In this document: one piece after another, positions 7,924-17,481 of the stretch | Layout: the number at the start of each line of letters is the position of its first letter | How positions within the stretch are numbered: position 1 is the first letter of the stretch | Source of the DNA: Lachnospiraceae bacterium | Lineage (GTDB): Bacteria > Bacillota > Clostridia > Lachnospirales > Lachnospiraceae | DNA: 64,000 nucleotides | Reading direction: 5' to 3' | Assembly (NCBI GenBank): GCA_902363825.1 | Contig: CABJBK010000010.1 | Location: forward strand, 47,364 to 111,363 | Notes under the pieces: model-generated | What the model saw: only the letters and a program-made list of their open reading frames with translations | Database searches by the model: none | Told to the model about the DNA's origin: nothing | Made by a program: the position numbers and the translations under genes

Positions 7924-10278
7924 TTATTTTAGCACAGGATACACTTTTTCTTCAAGCGGCTTTCCATAGTTTTGTACCGCAAAGCCTTCTTTCGTCTTCC
8001 TTATTCGGATCCGACCGCCTTTCATGGTATAGCAGATTTCTGACGCATACGCTTCCATGCGTGCCACCGCGTCCTTTCCCGGGTGTCCGTACCTGTTGTT
8101 CGCGCCGCACGAAACTACACAGACTTCCGGTGAGAGCACCTTTAAAAAGTCTTCTGAATTGGAATAATTTGAGCCATGATGTGCCGCCTTATAAAAAGAC
8201 AGCTCCGGCAGCTTTGTTTTCTCTGTAAGCCATTCTTCTTCTGCCTTTGAAATATCACCGGTAAAAAGACCACGGAACCCTTCTGTCTCATACAATAACA
8301 CCATCGAACCGGCATTGGCATCCTCCACCGGATAATCTGCGGTTGGAAAAATACAGGTGATCCGGTCATTTTTCGTCCGCAGACTCTCCTTTGCTTTTAA
8401 ATAGCATATCGTAATTCCGTTTCTTTCAATCTCTTCCTCCAATTTTTCAAGGGAAGCATCCCGGTATCCATATTCCGGAAACACAACAGTCCCGATCGGG
8501 TAATCCAGCTGCAGGATCTCTTCCAGCCCATTGATATGATCTGCGTCCGTATGGCTGACGAACCAGTAATCGATCCGCCTCACGCCTTTCGCTTTTAAAA
8601 ACGGCAGGATCCGGTATGTGCCAACGCCGGACACACTGCTGCTGCCGCCATCGAAAAACATTGATATGCCATCGCTCGTGCAAAGATAAATGCCATCTCC
8701 CTGTCCGACATCCAAAACATCGATCTCCATCTGCTTTTTATGAGGAAAAAGCAGGATCCCAACGAGCAGCACCATGCCGCCACCCAGACACAGCCGTTTC
8801 CGCATCCCGGTACTTTTTTGTCCTTCTGTCCGCTTCCCTGCAGAAAAGAGCAGCACTGCAAGCAGGCCGTAATAAACGATCAGCCGCGCTCTCCCCGGAC
8901 TTCCCGTGATCCATTGCGCACATGGAAGCGCCAGAAAGGCGCCACACACTTTTTCATAGAATAACAGTAAAAGATCGGGCAGCCACAGAATCAAATGCGC
9001 AAGCCTGGGCACTGCGGTACCAAGGATCCCGCCGATCAGTCCGCATCCCAACACGACTCCCATAAACGGAAGCAGGATCAGATTGATCCATACCGCATAG
9101 ACCGGGATCTCATAATAAAAACTGCATACAAGCGGAAGCGTCATAAGCTGGATCCCTGCGCTGGTCAAAATATTTTTTAGCAGTGCATGTTCCGGCAAAA
9201 ATCCGGCTGCCAATGCCTTTCCAGCGACAACTACACCCGTGACCGCCGCAAATGAGAACAAAAATCCGGGGTAAAAAAGCAGAAACGGATTTCCGCCAAG
9301 CAACAGCACCCCGGCTGCCGCAAGCGCCGTAAGCGAATCGTAGCTTCTCCCCATGCCATCCGCCGCAAGCAGGAAAAGAAACATCAAAAACGCCCGCCTG
9401 GCAGATACATCAAAGCCACTCATATACGCAAAACAAAATACCAGACTTCCCGCAAAAAGCCCTGCTCCACGATAGGTTCCACCCCGTTTTTTTAGGAAGC
9501 GGTAAGACGTCAGCCCGATGACCGACAAGTGCAGACCCGAAACACAGAGCACATGCGAGAGCCCGGACTTCTGATACATGGTTTTTATCTCTGAATCCAG
9601 CTGCGACTTGTCCCCGAGCACCATCCCCATCATCACACCGGCATTCTGCGGCGACATTTCTTTTTGATAGACACTCTTTAAGCGCTCCGCGAGTGCAAAA
9701 AGTTTCTCCGCAAACCAGTTCGTTTCTCCATAGATTCCAAGCAGCTTTGCCTGTTTTACCTTAAAATCAATCTGCTTTGCCCGGTAATAGGCCTTTTCAT
9801 TAAAATTTCCTTCATTGCGCGCCTCCGAGAGCGGATACAGCACGCCTTTTACTACAATGGTTTTCCCGATCGGATACTGACCGGTGTCGAAATATACTAA
9901 GATATGATTACAAGAATAATTGACTGATTTCACCTGAAAGATACAATCTTTCAGATAGAGGACTGTCTGATCGTCTGTTACTTCTTTTCTGTAGATCCTG
10001 CCCTGACACGCCACAGGCTGCTTTTCCCCGATATACGCCTGATACGCCGCTATTTTGGTAAGCTCTCTGTCTGTCACCCGCATACCGGTAAGAAGCATCG
10101 CAAGAAACGCGCCACCCTGGATCAGCATGCGGGCAAACCGCCGTTTTCGGATCAGTTCAAAAGAAGCCATCACAGACAGGATCCCTGCCGCAAGCAGGAT
10201 GTATTTTTCTTTTGTAAGCATATAGCCCACTCCAAATACAAAGCCTGCCGCCGCCTGACACAATGGCCGTCTATTCAG
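7924..10278 (-). CDS. comEC: DNA internalization competence protein ComEC/Rec2
   Basis: About 784 residues. Polytopic membrane channel for single-stranded DNA uptake. Order: an N-terminal DUF4131/OB-like region, the Competence domain with HVLCVSGLHLSVIG near the middle, then a C-terminal metallo-beta-lactamase-like nuclease with DVGQGDGIYL, SHTDADHINGLEEIL and AAHHGSNYSNSEDFL, which keeps the zinc-ligand motifs of an active enzyme. Start codon uncertain: GGAGG is followed after 9 bases by CTG (10278-10276), giving an 8-base overlap with the GerM-like gene; a TTG at 10263 is the alternative. An upstream ATG at 10353 has no ribosome site and lies deep in the neighbour. Function in this organism depends on other competence genes not in the window. 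Confidence 0.93.
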   Translation of the reverse strand: MNRRPLCQAAAGFVFGVGYMLTKEKYILLAAGILSVMASFELIRKRRFARMLIQGGAFLAMLLTGMRVTDRELTKIAAYQAYIGEKQPVACQGRIYRKEVTDDQTVLYLKDCIFQVKSVNYSCNHILVYFDTGQYPIGKTIVVKGVLYPLSEARNEGNFNEKAYYRAKQIDFKVKQAKLLGIYGETNWFAEKLFALAERLKSVYQKEMSPQNAGVMMGMVLGDKSQLDSEIKTMYQKSGLSHVLCVSGLHLSVIGLTSYRFLKKRGGTYRGAGLFAGSLVFCFAYMSGFDVSARRAFLMFLFLLAADGMGRSYDSLTALAAAGVLLLGGNPFLLFYPGFLFSFAAVTGVVVAGKALAAGFLPEHALLKNILTSAGIQLMTLPLVCSFYYEIPVYAVWINLILLPFMGVVLGCGLIGGILGTAVPRLAHLILWLPDLLLLFYEKVCGAFLALPCAQWITGSPGRARLIVYYGLLAVLLFSAGKRTEGQKSTGMRKRLCLGGGMVLLVGILLFPHKKQMEIDVLDVGQGDGIYLCTSDGISMFFDGGSSSVSGVGTYRILPFLKAKGVRRIDYWFVSHTDADHINGLEEILQLDYPIGTVVFPEYGYRDASLEKLEEEIERNGITICYLKAKESLRTKNDRITCIFPTADYPVEDANAGSMVLLYETEGFRGLFTGDISKAEEEWLTEKTKLPELSFYKAAHHGSNYSNSEDFLKVLSPEVCVVSCGANNRYGHPGKDAVARMEAYASEICYTMKGGRIRIRKTKEGFAVQNYGKPLEEKVYPVLK

Positions 10279-11212
10279 TTTCGGTCTCCTCCTCCTTCTC
10301 TCCGGTGAGATAATCCAGATTCCGGTCGTACAGCGTATCAAACGCGTAATCATCCCGGTACTTTCCCTTGGTATCTCCGTTTACCGCTATCTGCACTTTA
10401 CTGACGTAAGAAAGTTCCGAAAGGGAATCCACGATCGAATAGATGACCACCGGTTCTTTGATCTCATAATTCTGATTCAGAAATCCCTCATCAAAATTGA
10501 CATAGCAGACACCATCCACTGTGGAAACACTGACTAACTTGGTTCCCTGCGGGATCGCAGACTGCTCTCCCTCCTCAAGCGGGCCCTCAAGCAGCCGCTC
10601 CACGACCAGTTTCTCCATGGAAATATTGCTGCTGTAATGCACTTTCTGTGTTTCACGCACAAGACCGTCTCCCGCCATATTCGCAAAATACAGCGTGATC
10701 GTTGCTTCCTGGATGGAATTGATCTGCTCACCCGGATTTTCCACAAAACTGTCATTGGTCATGACTCCGACTACATTTCCGTTTTTATCGGTGAGCGGTG
10801 CCCCATCCACATAAAAAGACACGCAGGAAATATCCTTTAACTGTGTCACCGTGCGGACTACCGCCGCCCTGCACAAGACCTCCGTCATGGCATCCATATG
10901 CAGATAATTTCCATCAAATCCGATCGACAGCTGCTCCCCGGACAACTCATACTCTGTCACCGTCACATCCGCCGGTATCGTCCGTTTGACATCGACTGCC
11001 CCGGTATCCTCCTGCAGCGCGGCAATCAGTTCCCTCATCTGCCCTTCACTGTCCTGCGCCTGCATTTCATAGTCCCGTCCTACAATCTTGGTTCCGTCTT
11101 TATTGATATAATAGATCTGATAACCGTTCTGCTGCTCCGCGTTCTCTCCTTTTCTGCCGCATCCGCAGAGTAAGAGAAGAAAGAGCAAAAACAATAATCC
11201 TGTCTTTTTCAC
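10271..11212 (-). CDS. GerM-like (GerMN domain) lipoprotein
   Basis: 313 residues. Lipoprotein signal peptide MKKTGLLFLLFLLLLCGCGR with a Cys at 17 or 19, then two GerMN-type repeats (about 60-170 and 180-295; each has the ...TITLYF/EQLSIGF... strand pattern, for example VERLLEGPLEEGE before the second). GerM in B. subtilis is a sporulation lipoprotein needed for engulfment and for holding the SpoIIIA-SpoIIQ complex. Here it sits 12 bases after a WalK-like histidine kinase and overlaps comEC. Whether it acts in sporulation or as an accessory of the kinase is open. The C terminus is acidic (EKEEETETE). Confidence 0.82.
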   Translation of the reverse strand: MKKTGLLFLLFLLLLCGCGRKGENAEQQNGYQIYYINKDGTKIVGRDYEMQAQDSEGQMRELIAALQEDTGAVDVKRTIPADVTVTEYELSGEQLSIGFDGNYLHMDAMTEVLCRAAVVRTVTQLKDISCVSFYVDGAPLTDKNGNVVGVMTNDSFVENPGEQINSIQEATITLYFANMAGDGLVRETQKVHYSSNISMEKLVVERLLEGPLEEGEQSAIPQGTKLVSVSTVDGVCYVNFDEGFLNQNYEIKEPVVIYSIVDSLSELSYVSKVQIAVNGDTKGKYRDDYAFDTLYDRNLDYLTGEKEEETETE

Positions 11213-11224
11213 ATTTTTCTCCCT

Positions 11225-12652
11225 TTATGCAATGTAATTTAACGGAAGTCTGACATTAAAGATCGTTCCCTCTCCGACCGTACTGAATACTTTGATCGCT
11301 CCACGGTGCATCAGGATCGCATTCCGCGTGATCGCAAGTCCCAGTCCTGTTCCACCGATCTCTCTCGAATGGGATTTATCCACCCGGTAAAAACGTTCGT
11401 AAATATGTTCTAAGGATTCCTCCGGAATTCCGATCCCGGAATCCGATACCTTCAAATAACAGAACTGATGATCCGCATTGAGTGATACATGTACCCATCC
11501 GTCCGGTTTATTATACTTGATCCCGTTTTCAATAAGATTGGTGATCGCAAGTGTGATCTTGACCTCATCGACCTCGGCAGTTACCGGCCGGAAACTCTCA
11601 AGCACCAGATCCACATGCTGCTTCTCCGCGATCGGACGCAGCCGCTTTAAGATCTGCTCCAAGAGCTCATTCATATTGACCTGGGATATGTTTAAATCTG
11701 CCGCCGATTTATCCATTTTGACCAGCGAAAGCAGATCATTGATGATCTTGGTCTCCCGCTCAATCTCACCACCGATATCCTGCATAAATTCCCGATACAG
11801 CTCGATCGGCACATCTTCCTGCCCGTTTAATGAATCCGCAAGTACTTTCATCGAAGTCAGCGGTGTCTTTAATTCATGGGAGACATTGGATACGAACTCC
11901 TGTCTGGAATCGTCAAGCACCTTCATCCGCGCAGTCAGTTCGTTAAACTTGGTCGATATCTCCTGCGTTTCCGAAAAATCATCCACTTTGAGGTCACTGC
12001 TGCCATATCCGGTCTGGATCTCCTCGATGGATTTTGATATCTTAAAAAACGGTCTGGTCAGACGCCCTGCCAGAAATACCGCTACCGCAAGGATCACCAG
12101 CGCGCTGATCACCTGTATCGTCAGAATACTGGTCTTTAAATAATCCAGGTTGGAAAGAATGCTGTCCGTTGACACACTTACAAGCATCACACCGACCACA
12201 TCCTTGGTCCCGACATCCGTAAGCGGGATCGTCATCTCGATATAACGGTTTTCCGAATCGTAGTTCGACATTTCCTTTCCGTAAAAACTCTGCATGACTT
12301 CCTCGGAAATGATCGTCTTATCCTGATCCAATCCATAGGTATCCTTCACGATCCGGAACGTATCATCGATCAGGATCACTCTGCCGTCATAGATCGTAGA
12401 AAGCTGGTCTAACTGCGCATTGATCACTTCCGATGTACTGTTGTGCAGATAATCGTCTGCCACCACGCGGTTCGCCAAAATCTTTGCCTGACTTAAAATA
12501 TCAATGCTCCGGTTGGAAACCGCCTTTTTTTCATAGGCCTGAAGCATTCCCGCCCGAAGCAGGATCCCCGGCAGAATGCCAAAAAGCAGAAACAGTATGA
12601 TAAGCCGGAACTTCAGGCTTTTAAAAAATGTCACAATCTTTTTCTTCGTCAT
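11225..12652 (-). CDS. Sensor histidine kinase (WalK/VicK-like, HAMP plus extracellular sensor)
   Basis: 475 residues. N-terminal transmembrane helix (about 15-33), an extracytoplasmic domain of about 130 residues, a second helix (about 170-192), a HAMP linker, then HisKA with [19 protein letters not shown] (phospho-His) and HATPase with NLIENGIKYN, DSGIGIPEE and GGTGLGLAI. It is translationally close to the response regulator upstream (18 bases) and the GerM-like lipoprotein downstream (12 bases). No PAS domain is evident between HAMP and HisKA, unlike full-length Bacillus WalK. Signal unknown; the extracellular domain resembles a single Cache/PAS-like fold only by size and position. Confidence 0.9.
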   Translation of the reverse strand: MTKKKIVTFFKSLKFRLIILFLLFGILPGILLRAGMLQAYEKKAVSNRSIDILSQAKILANRVVADDYLHNSTSEVINAQLDQLSTIYDGRVILIDDTFRIVKDTYGLDQDKTIISEEVMQSFYGKEMSNYDSENRYIEMTIPLTDVGTKDVVGVMLVSVSTDSILSNLDYLKTSILTIQVISALVILAVAVFLAGRLTRPFFKISKSIEEIQTGYGSSDLKVDDFSETQEISTKFNELTARMKVLDDSRQEFVSNVSHELKTPLTSMKVLADSLNGQEDVPIELYREFMQDIGGEIERETKIINDLLSLVKMDKSAADLNISQVNMNELLEQILKRLRPIAEKQHVDLVLESFRPVTAEVDEVKITLAITNLIENGIKYNKPDGWVHVSLNADHQFCYLKVSDSGIGIPEESLEHIYERFYRVDKSHSREIGGTGLGLAITRNAILMHRGAIKVFSTVGEGTIFNVRLPLNYIA

Positions 12653-12670
12653 CTTCTGGTTCCTCTGCCA

Positions 12671-13360
12671 TTATCCCTGATAATAATAGCCTACGCCCCA
12701 TTTGGTGTGTACATATTTCGGTTCACTCGGATTTTTTTCAATCTTTTCACGCAGTCTGCGCACATGCACGTCCACCGTTCGCACATCGCCCGGATACTCA
12801 TATCCCCAGACAATGTTCAAAAGATTTTCTCTGCTGTACACTTTGCCCGGATTCATCACAAGCAGCTCTAAAAGATCGAACTCTTTTGCGGTCAGATTGA
12901 TCTCTTTTCCAAGGATAAAAAGCCGTCTGCTCTCACCGTCTAATTTCAGGTCTCCGCTTTCTATGACTTTTACCGCTTCTTCCTTTTCGCGCTTTCCGGA
13001 TGTTCTGCGCATGATCGCCTTGATACGCGCCTTGACCTCAAGGATATTAAACGGTTTTGTGATATAGTCATCGGCACCGTAATCCAGTCCGAGGATCTTA
13101 TCCATATCGTCTCCCTTTGCGGTCAGCATTACGATCGGTACATCCGAGAATCCCCGGATCTGCTGGCACACCTCAAACCCATCCATCTTGGGGAGCATGA
13201 TGTCCAGAAGGATCATATCATACTGATTCTCCGTTGCCAGCTTTAGCGCTTCCTCACCGTCATACGCACATTCCACTTCCATTCCGTCCTGTTCCAGACT
13301 GAACCGTATTCCCTTTACGATCAATTTTTCGTCATCTACTACAAGAACTTTCTTCGCCAT
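12671..13360 (-). CDS. OmpR-family response regulator (WalR/VicR-like)
   Basis: 229 residues. Receiver domain with KVLVVDDEK (acidic pair), LLDIMLPKMDGFEV (phospho-Asp), MLTAK and KPF, then a winged-helix DNA-binding domain with the LTAKEFDLLELLVMNPGKVY and VRTVDVHVRRLREKIE signatures of OmpR/PhoB regulators. It closely follows comEA (9 bases) and precedes its kinase. The sequence style is WalR/YycF-like, but the neighbours (comEA, comEC) are not the usual walR neighbours (walH, walI, walJ), so an orthology claim is an inference. Confidence 0.93.
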   Translation of the reverse strand: MAKKVLVVDDEKLIVKGIRFSLEQDGMEVECAYDGEEALKLATENQYDMILLDIMLPKMDGFEVCQQIRGFSDVPIVMLTAKGDDMDKILGLDYGADDYITKPFNILEVKARIKAIMRRTSGKREKEEAVKVIESGDLKLDGESRRLFILGKEINLTAKEFDLLELLVMNPGKVYSRENLLNIVWGYEYPGDVRTVDVHVRRLREKIEKNPSEPKYVHTKWGVGYYYQG

Positions 13361-13369
13361 TTTCCCACC

Positions 13370-13996
13370 TCAGTTGACTGCGATACTGTCTTTGATTTTT
13401 GAAAAGACACCTTCTTTGATGCCCTCTATTTTTTTGATATCTTCTATCGAAGAAAAACCGCCGTTTTTCTCCCGGTATGCAATGATACTGTCCGCTTTCG
13501 TTTCTCCGATCCCGGGCAGCGTCATAAGCTGTGTCTTTGTCGCAGTGTTGAGATCAACACGCCCGTCTGCCGTATCGCTCTTTTGCGTGTCATCTTTCTG
13601 TACCTGCTCATTCTGCATTTCTTCTTCCGTCAGAACAACGATCATCTGTCCGTCGTGTATCTCTTCCGCCTGATTCAGGCTCTCGTATGCCGCGTTTTCC
13701 TGCATACCGCCTGCCGCCGCGACCGCCTCACAGATCCGGCTCCCGCCAGGAAGCACATAGACTCCCGGTGTGACAACCGCACCGCATACATACACGGCGC
13801 ATTCTGTATCCTGCTCCGCTTTCTCCTGCTCGGTATCCTGCCCCACGCTTTGTTCCACGCGCTCTGCCGCTTCTGTTTCTTTCTCCGTGGAGAGATATAC
13901 TTTCTCTGTTTTTCCGCATCCGGTGATCACCATCAGCCACAGCGAGATTACGATCCAGACCGTTTTCTTTTTTCTTCTGCACTCTTTTGTTTGCAT
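13370..13996 (-). CDS. comEA: Competence protein ComEA (SLBB + helix-hairpin-helix)
   Basis: 208 residues. ComEA is the membrane-anchored dsDNA receptor of competence. Hydrophobic N-terminal anchor (VWIVISLWLMVITGCG; the LMVITGC could be a lipobox), an acidic Glu/Gln-rich linker, a SLBB domain (AVYVCGAVVTPGVYVLPGG), a second acidic linker, and a C-terminal HhH pair with VDLNTATKTQLMTLPGIGE. The start at 13996 is chosen because AAGGAG lies eight bases upstream; an in-frame ATG six bases earlier is too close to it. First gene of the operon leading to comEC and holA. Confidence 0.93.
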   Translation of the reverse strand: MQTKECRRKKKTVWIVISLWLMVITGCGKTEKVYLSTEKETEAAERVEQSVGQDTEQEKAEQDTECAVYVCGAVVTPGVYVLPGGSRICEAVAAAGGMQENAAYESLNQAEEIHDGQMIVVLTEEEMQNEQVQKDDTQKSDTADGRVDLNTATKTQLMTLPGIGETKADSIIAYREKNGGFSSIEDIKKIEGIKEGVFSKIKDSIAVN

Positions 13997-14056
13997 AAAC
14001 ATTGCTCCTTCATAATCTTATTTATGAAAGAGTTCCTCAATGTCCGACTATCCTAT

Positions 14057-14085
14057 ATTCTAACGAAATTTTGCCGTTATGACAA
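14057..14085 (-). promoter_or_regulatory. Promoter of the comEA-...-holA operon
   Basis: Minus strand TTGTCA (14080-14085), 17-base spacer, TAGAAT (14057-14062), about 60 bases before the comEA start. No terminator separates it from the upstream solute-binding gene, whose stop codon is only 22 bases from the -35 box, so some read-through is possible. Confidence 0.7.
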
Positions 14086-14106
14086 GTACATGTTTCTTAA
14101 ATATTC

Positions 14107-15291
14107 CTAAACCGGCGCTCCATTCCAGACCGCTGTCATCCTGTTTTTCAGTTCCCGCAGAAAATCTTCCACATCCATCGTATTTGGAATCGATACCGAA
14201 TTCTCATATGCATTATAAATGATACGGCTCGTTTCATCGGTGATCACGCTTCCCTTTACCGGGATATGCCCCGTCTGCGCTTCAAAATCTCCCATTGCCT
14301 CCATCGTAACATAAGACGCGAAATCCGCCGCCTTTTTTTCTTTTTCCGTAAACGCATTGACCACAAGAAGTTCTGTGTAGGAACCGCCGCGCATAGAAAG
14401 CGTGTCATTCATGGCAGGCAGTGCCGCCACCTGACAGGTATCACCATTTACCGCTCCAAGATCCCAGGAATCAATGATCGCGGAGAGTGTGGCACCGGAA
14501 TTAAAATCATCCAGCACCTGTTTTCTTGTCATCGTTTCCGTGTCCAGATCGATGGTCTCCGTCAGTCCGCCGAAAAAGGCAAGTTCCTCTGCGTAACGCG
14601 CTTCGTCTGTCGTCACGGAAAGCTTTCCCATATCGTTTTCGTCAAACGAAAAGCTTTCCCCGACAAACGAGAAATCATAAAATTCATCCGCCACATTCCA
14701 CTCGATCAGATTTCCGGCGATCAGACCGAGTTCGTCATTCTGCGCCATCGCAAAAATCTGTTCCACGCTTGCCGGTGCCGTGGCAAAGACATCGGAACGG
14801 TATACAAAAACCGGTGTGTGGAAAGTAAGCGGGTATGCATACATTTTTCCACCACAAGAAGATGCAGTCACTGCATTTCCCGCGTCATCCGCGCGAAACA
14901 CATCTGCATCTTCATTTTCTGCCGCCAGTCCATATAAGTACGCTTTTCCAAGAGAATCATTCTGAATCATGTAGATGTCGGGATATCCCGCGTCATCCAT
15001 TGAGGTCTGGTAAATACTCTCCACAAATCCCAGACTGTCCTTTAAGACCACATCTACCGCAATGCCGCTCTCTTCATAATACTTTTTCGCACAGTCATAC
15101 AGATAACCGGTCATGCTATCGTCCGTATACCATAACGTAAGTTCCGGCTGTGCCTGTTCATACTCCGCCGTCTCTTTTTCTTCCTGCGGTGCGGACGCCT
15201 TTTCCCCGTCCGCCACCGCAATGCCCGCCATACCGGCAAGGCAGATCAAAAGCACGGTTACAGAAAGCAGTTTCTTATTCTGTTTTTCCAT
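14107..15291 (-). CDS. Orphan extracellular solute-binding protein (MalE/family 1 type)
   Basis: 394 residues. N-terminal signal or anchor (LLSVTVLLICLAGMAGIAVA), a short acidic linker, then a periplasmic-binding-protein fold: PELTLWYTDDSM, YPDIYMIQND, YAYPLTFHTPVFVYRSDVF, and a C-terminal segment with FASYVTMEAMGDFEAQTGH typical of family 1 sugar/oligopeptide-type binding proteins. The only early Cys is inside the hydrophobic run, so a classical lipobox is not evident. No permease or ATPase gene is near. It begins 28 bases after argD and is probably co-transcribed with the arginine genes. Ligand unknown. Confidence 0.8.
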   Translation of the reverse strand: MEKQNKKLLSVTVLLICLAGMAGIAVADGEKASAPQEEKETAEYEQAQPELTLWYTDDSMTGYLYDCAKKYYEESGIAVDVVLKDSLGFVESIYQTSMDDAGYPDIYMIQNDSLGKAYLYGLAAENEDADVFRADDAGNAVTASSCGGKMYAYPLTFHTPVFVYRSDVFATAPASVEQIFAMAQNDELGLIAGNLIEWNVADEFYDFSFVGESFSFDENDMGKLSVTTDEARYAEELAFFGGLTETIDLDTETMTRKQVLDDFNSGATLSAIIDSWDLGAVNGDTCQVAALPAMNDTLSMRGGSYTELLVVNAFTEKEKKAADFASYVTMEAMGDFEAQTGHIPVKGSVITDETSRIIYNAYENSVSIPNTMDVEDFLRELKNRMTAVWNGAPV

Positions 15292-15319
15292 CCTATTTCT
15301 CTCTTCTCATCTGTTTTTT

Positions 15320-16516
15320 TTATTTCATCTTCTGAAAAACCTTCTCCAGTTTTTCCACCATCTCATCGACATGTTCTTTTTCAATAATGAGCGGCGGTAC
15401 GATACGAAGTACATCGCTTCCTGCCGTAATAAGGATCAGTCCCTCTTCCAGCGCCTTTGCAGACACCTGTCCGACCGGTTTTTCGCAGACGATTCCCTGC
15501 ATCAGTCCCATTCCACGGCGTGCCGTTAAAAAGTCATATTTTTCCACAAGTTCATCCAGGCGTTTTTCCAGATATGGCGCGATCTCCTTTACATGCTCGG
15601 TCAGATGCTCTTTTTCCATGAGTTCGAGCACCTTATCAACTGCCGCACCGACAAAAGGATTTCCACCGTAAGTTGTTCCGTGGTCTCCAGGTACCAGAGA
15701 CTTCTCGGCAACACGCTCTGTCATTAAAAACGCTCCGACCGGCACACCACAACCAAGCGCCTTCGCGCTCGTCATGATATCCGGTTTCACCCCGTAATGC
15801 TGCCATGCGAACATCTCACCGCTGCGTGCCATACCGCACTGGATCTCGTCTAAGATCAGAAGGATGTCATGCTCATCGCAGAGTTTGCGCACACCTTTCA
15901 TAAACTCTTCTGTTGCCGGATAGATTCCGCCCTCACCCTGGATCGTCTCAAAAAGGATCGCGCAGGTATTTTCATTGATCTGTGCTTCCACGCTGGAAAG
16001 GTCATTAAATGTCGCATATTTTACGCCCGGCATCAACGGCTCAAACGGCTCTCTGTAGTGCGCGTTTCCGGTCACAGACAGTGCTCCGATCGTTCTTCCG
16101 TGGAAAGAATGTTCCATCGCAATGATCTCATGACCCGCATGACCATCTCTTGTATAAGCATATTTTTTTGCGGATTTGATAGCTCCCTCGATCGCCTCCG
16201 CGCCGCTGTTGGTAAAGAACACTCGATCCATGCCGGATGCCTTTAACACACGCTCTGCCGCATGGATGATCGGCACATTATAGTAGAGATTTGAAGTATG
16301 CATCAGCTTGTCGATCTGTGCCTTTAACGCGTCATTATATTCCTTCTTTCCGTAACCGAACGCCTGCACCGCGATCCCGGCTGCAAAATCAAGATATTTT
16401 TTTCCGTCCGTGTCATAGAGGTACACGCCCTCGCCCTTATCCAGCACGATCTGATAACGATTATAGGTATGTAACAGTTCTTTTTCCGCTTCGTCAATAT
16501 ATCCCTGTTTACTCAT
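15320..16516 (-). CDS. argD: Acetylornithine aminotransferase
   Basis: 398 residues, class III PLP aminotransferase converting N-acetylglutamate semialdehyde plus glutamate to N-acetylornithine. Visible: [15 protein letters not shown] (cofactor phosphate site), [27 protein letters not shown], and the PLP lysine in [15 protein letters not shown]. The ATG overlaps the end of argB by 8 bases, with AAGGAG in the argB 3' end, so the two are translationally coupled. Part of the operon argC-GNAT-argJ-argB-argD. Confidence 0.96.
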   Translation of the reverse strand: MSKQGYIDEAEKELLHTYNRYQIVLDKGEGVYLYDTDGKKYLDFAAGIAVQAFGYGKKEYNDALKAQIDKLMHTSNLYYNVPIIHAAERVLKASGMDRVFFTNSGAEAIEGAIKSAKKYAYTRDGHAGHEIIAMEHSFHGRTIGALSVTGNAHYREPFEPLMPGVKYATFNDLSSVEAQINENTCAILFETIQGEGGIYPATEEFMKGVRKLCDEHDILLILDEIQCGMARSGEMFAWQHYGVKPDIMTSAKALGCGVPVGAFLMTERVAEKSLVPGDHGTTYGGNPFVGAAVDKVLELMEKEHLTEHVKEIAPYLEKRLDELVEKYDFLTARRGMGLMQGIVCEKPVGQVSAKALEEGLILITAGSDVLRIVPPLIIEKEHVDEMVEKLEKVFQKMK

Positions 16517-17408
16517 GATAGAATTTCGTCTCCTTATCTCCTAAAATGGCTGTTCCGATTCCTCTGTTTGTAAAGATTTCAAGCAGCAGACAGTGCGCAA
16601 TACGTCCGTCTAAAATATGCACTCTGGATACTCCGTTTTCGATGGCATCGATACAGTTGTTTAACTTTGGAAGCATACCGCCGCCGATGTAGCCGTCCTC
16701 GATCAGCTTGCGCGCATCGGAAACCGGAAGCTCCGAGATCAGGGTATCCTTATCCTCCGGATCTTTGTATACACCCTCAATATCGGTAAGAAATGCCAGT
16801 TTTTCTGCTTTTACCGCTCTTGCGATCGCACATGCCGCGTCATCCGCATTGATGTTATAGGTATTGAATTCATCATCCATACCGACCGGGCATACGATCG
16901 GAAGGAAATCTTTCTCCAGCAGATCATAGAGGATCTTCGGATTGACTTCCTTTACGTCTCCGACAAATCCGATGTCCTGTCCGTTTGAAAGCTTTTTGTC
17001 TACCTTTAACAGTCCGCCGTCCTTGCCGCTGATACCGATCGCATTGACCCCTAAGGATTCTACCATCTGCACCAGAGACTTATTGACCTTGCCAAGTACC
17101 ATCTCCGCGATCTCCATCGTTGCCGCATCGGTCTTTCTGAGTCCGTTGACAAATTCCGGTTCCATGCCGACCTTGCCGACCCATTTGCTGATCTCCTTGC
17201 CGCCGCCGTGAACGATGATCGGCTTAAATCCAACTAACTTTAAAAGTGTCACGTCCTGAATGACATTCTTTTTTAATTCTTCATCCACCATGGCACTTCC
17301 GCCATATTTTACTACAATGATCTTCCGGTTGAACCGCTGGATATACGGCAGTGCCTCGATCAGGACTTCCGCTTTTTCCATGATTTCTTTCATATTCTTT
17401 TCTTCCAA
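16509..17408 (-). CDS. argB: Acetylglutamate kinase
   Basis: 299 residues. Phosphorylates N-acetylglutamate; normally the committed and arginine-regulated step of the cyclic pathway. Visible: [32 protein letters not shown] and [10 protein letters not shown]. About 25 residues precede the kinase fold ([14 protein letters not shown]), the N-terminal helix that in hexameric, arginine-inhibited enzymes mediates feedback, so this enzyme is likely feedback-regulated (inference). A TTG start at 17408 is preferred since GGAGG lies eight bases upstream; the first in-frame ATG (17393-17391) is too far from it. Confidence 0.95.
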   Translation of the reverse strand: MEEKNMKEIMEKAEVLIEALPYIQRFNRKIIVVKYGGSAMVDEELKKNVIQDVTLLKLVGFKPIIVHGGGKEISKWVGKVGMEPEFVNGLRKTDAATMEIAEMVLGKVNKSLVQMVESLGVNAIGISGKDGGLLKVDKKLSNGQDIGFVGDVKEVNPKILYDLLEKDFLPIVCPVGMDDEFNTYNINADDAACAIARAVKAEKLAFLTDIEGVYKDPEDKDTLISELPVSDARKLIEDGYIGGGMLPKLNNCIDAIENGVSRVHILDGRIAHCLLLEIFTNRGIGTAILGDKETKFYHE

Positions 17409-17481
17409 CTTTACATCCTCCGTTGTTATCTGTTCCCCTTATTTTTCTGTGTTTCTGTCTGCTGTCGTTCCGACCCGCTTT

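Noticed and set aside
10279..10353. ATG-initiated N-terminal extension of comEC
   Set aside because: It lies fully inside the GerM-like gene, is Arg-rich, lacks a ribosome site, and GGAGG with a start at 10278 or 10263 fits better.
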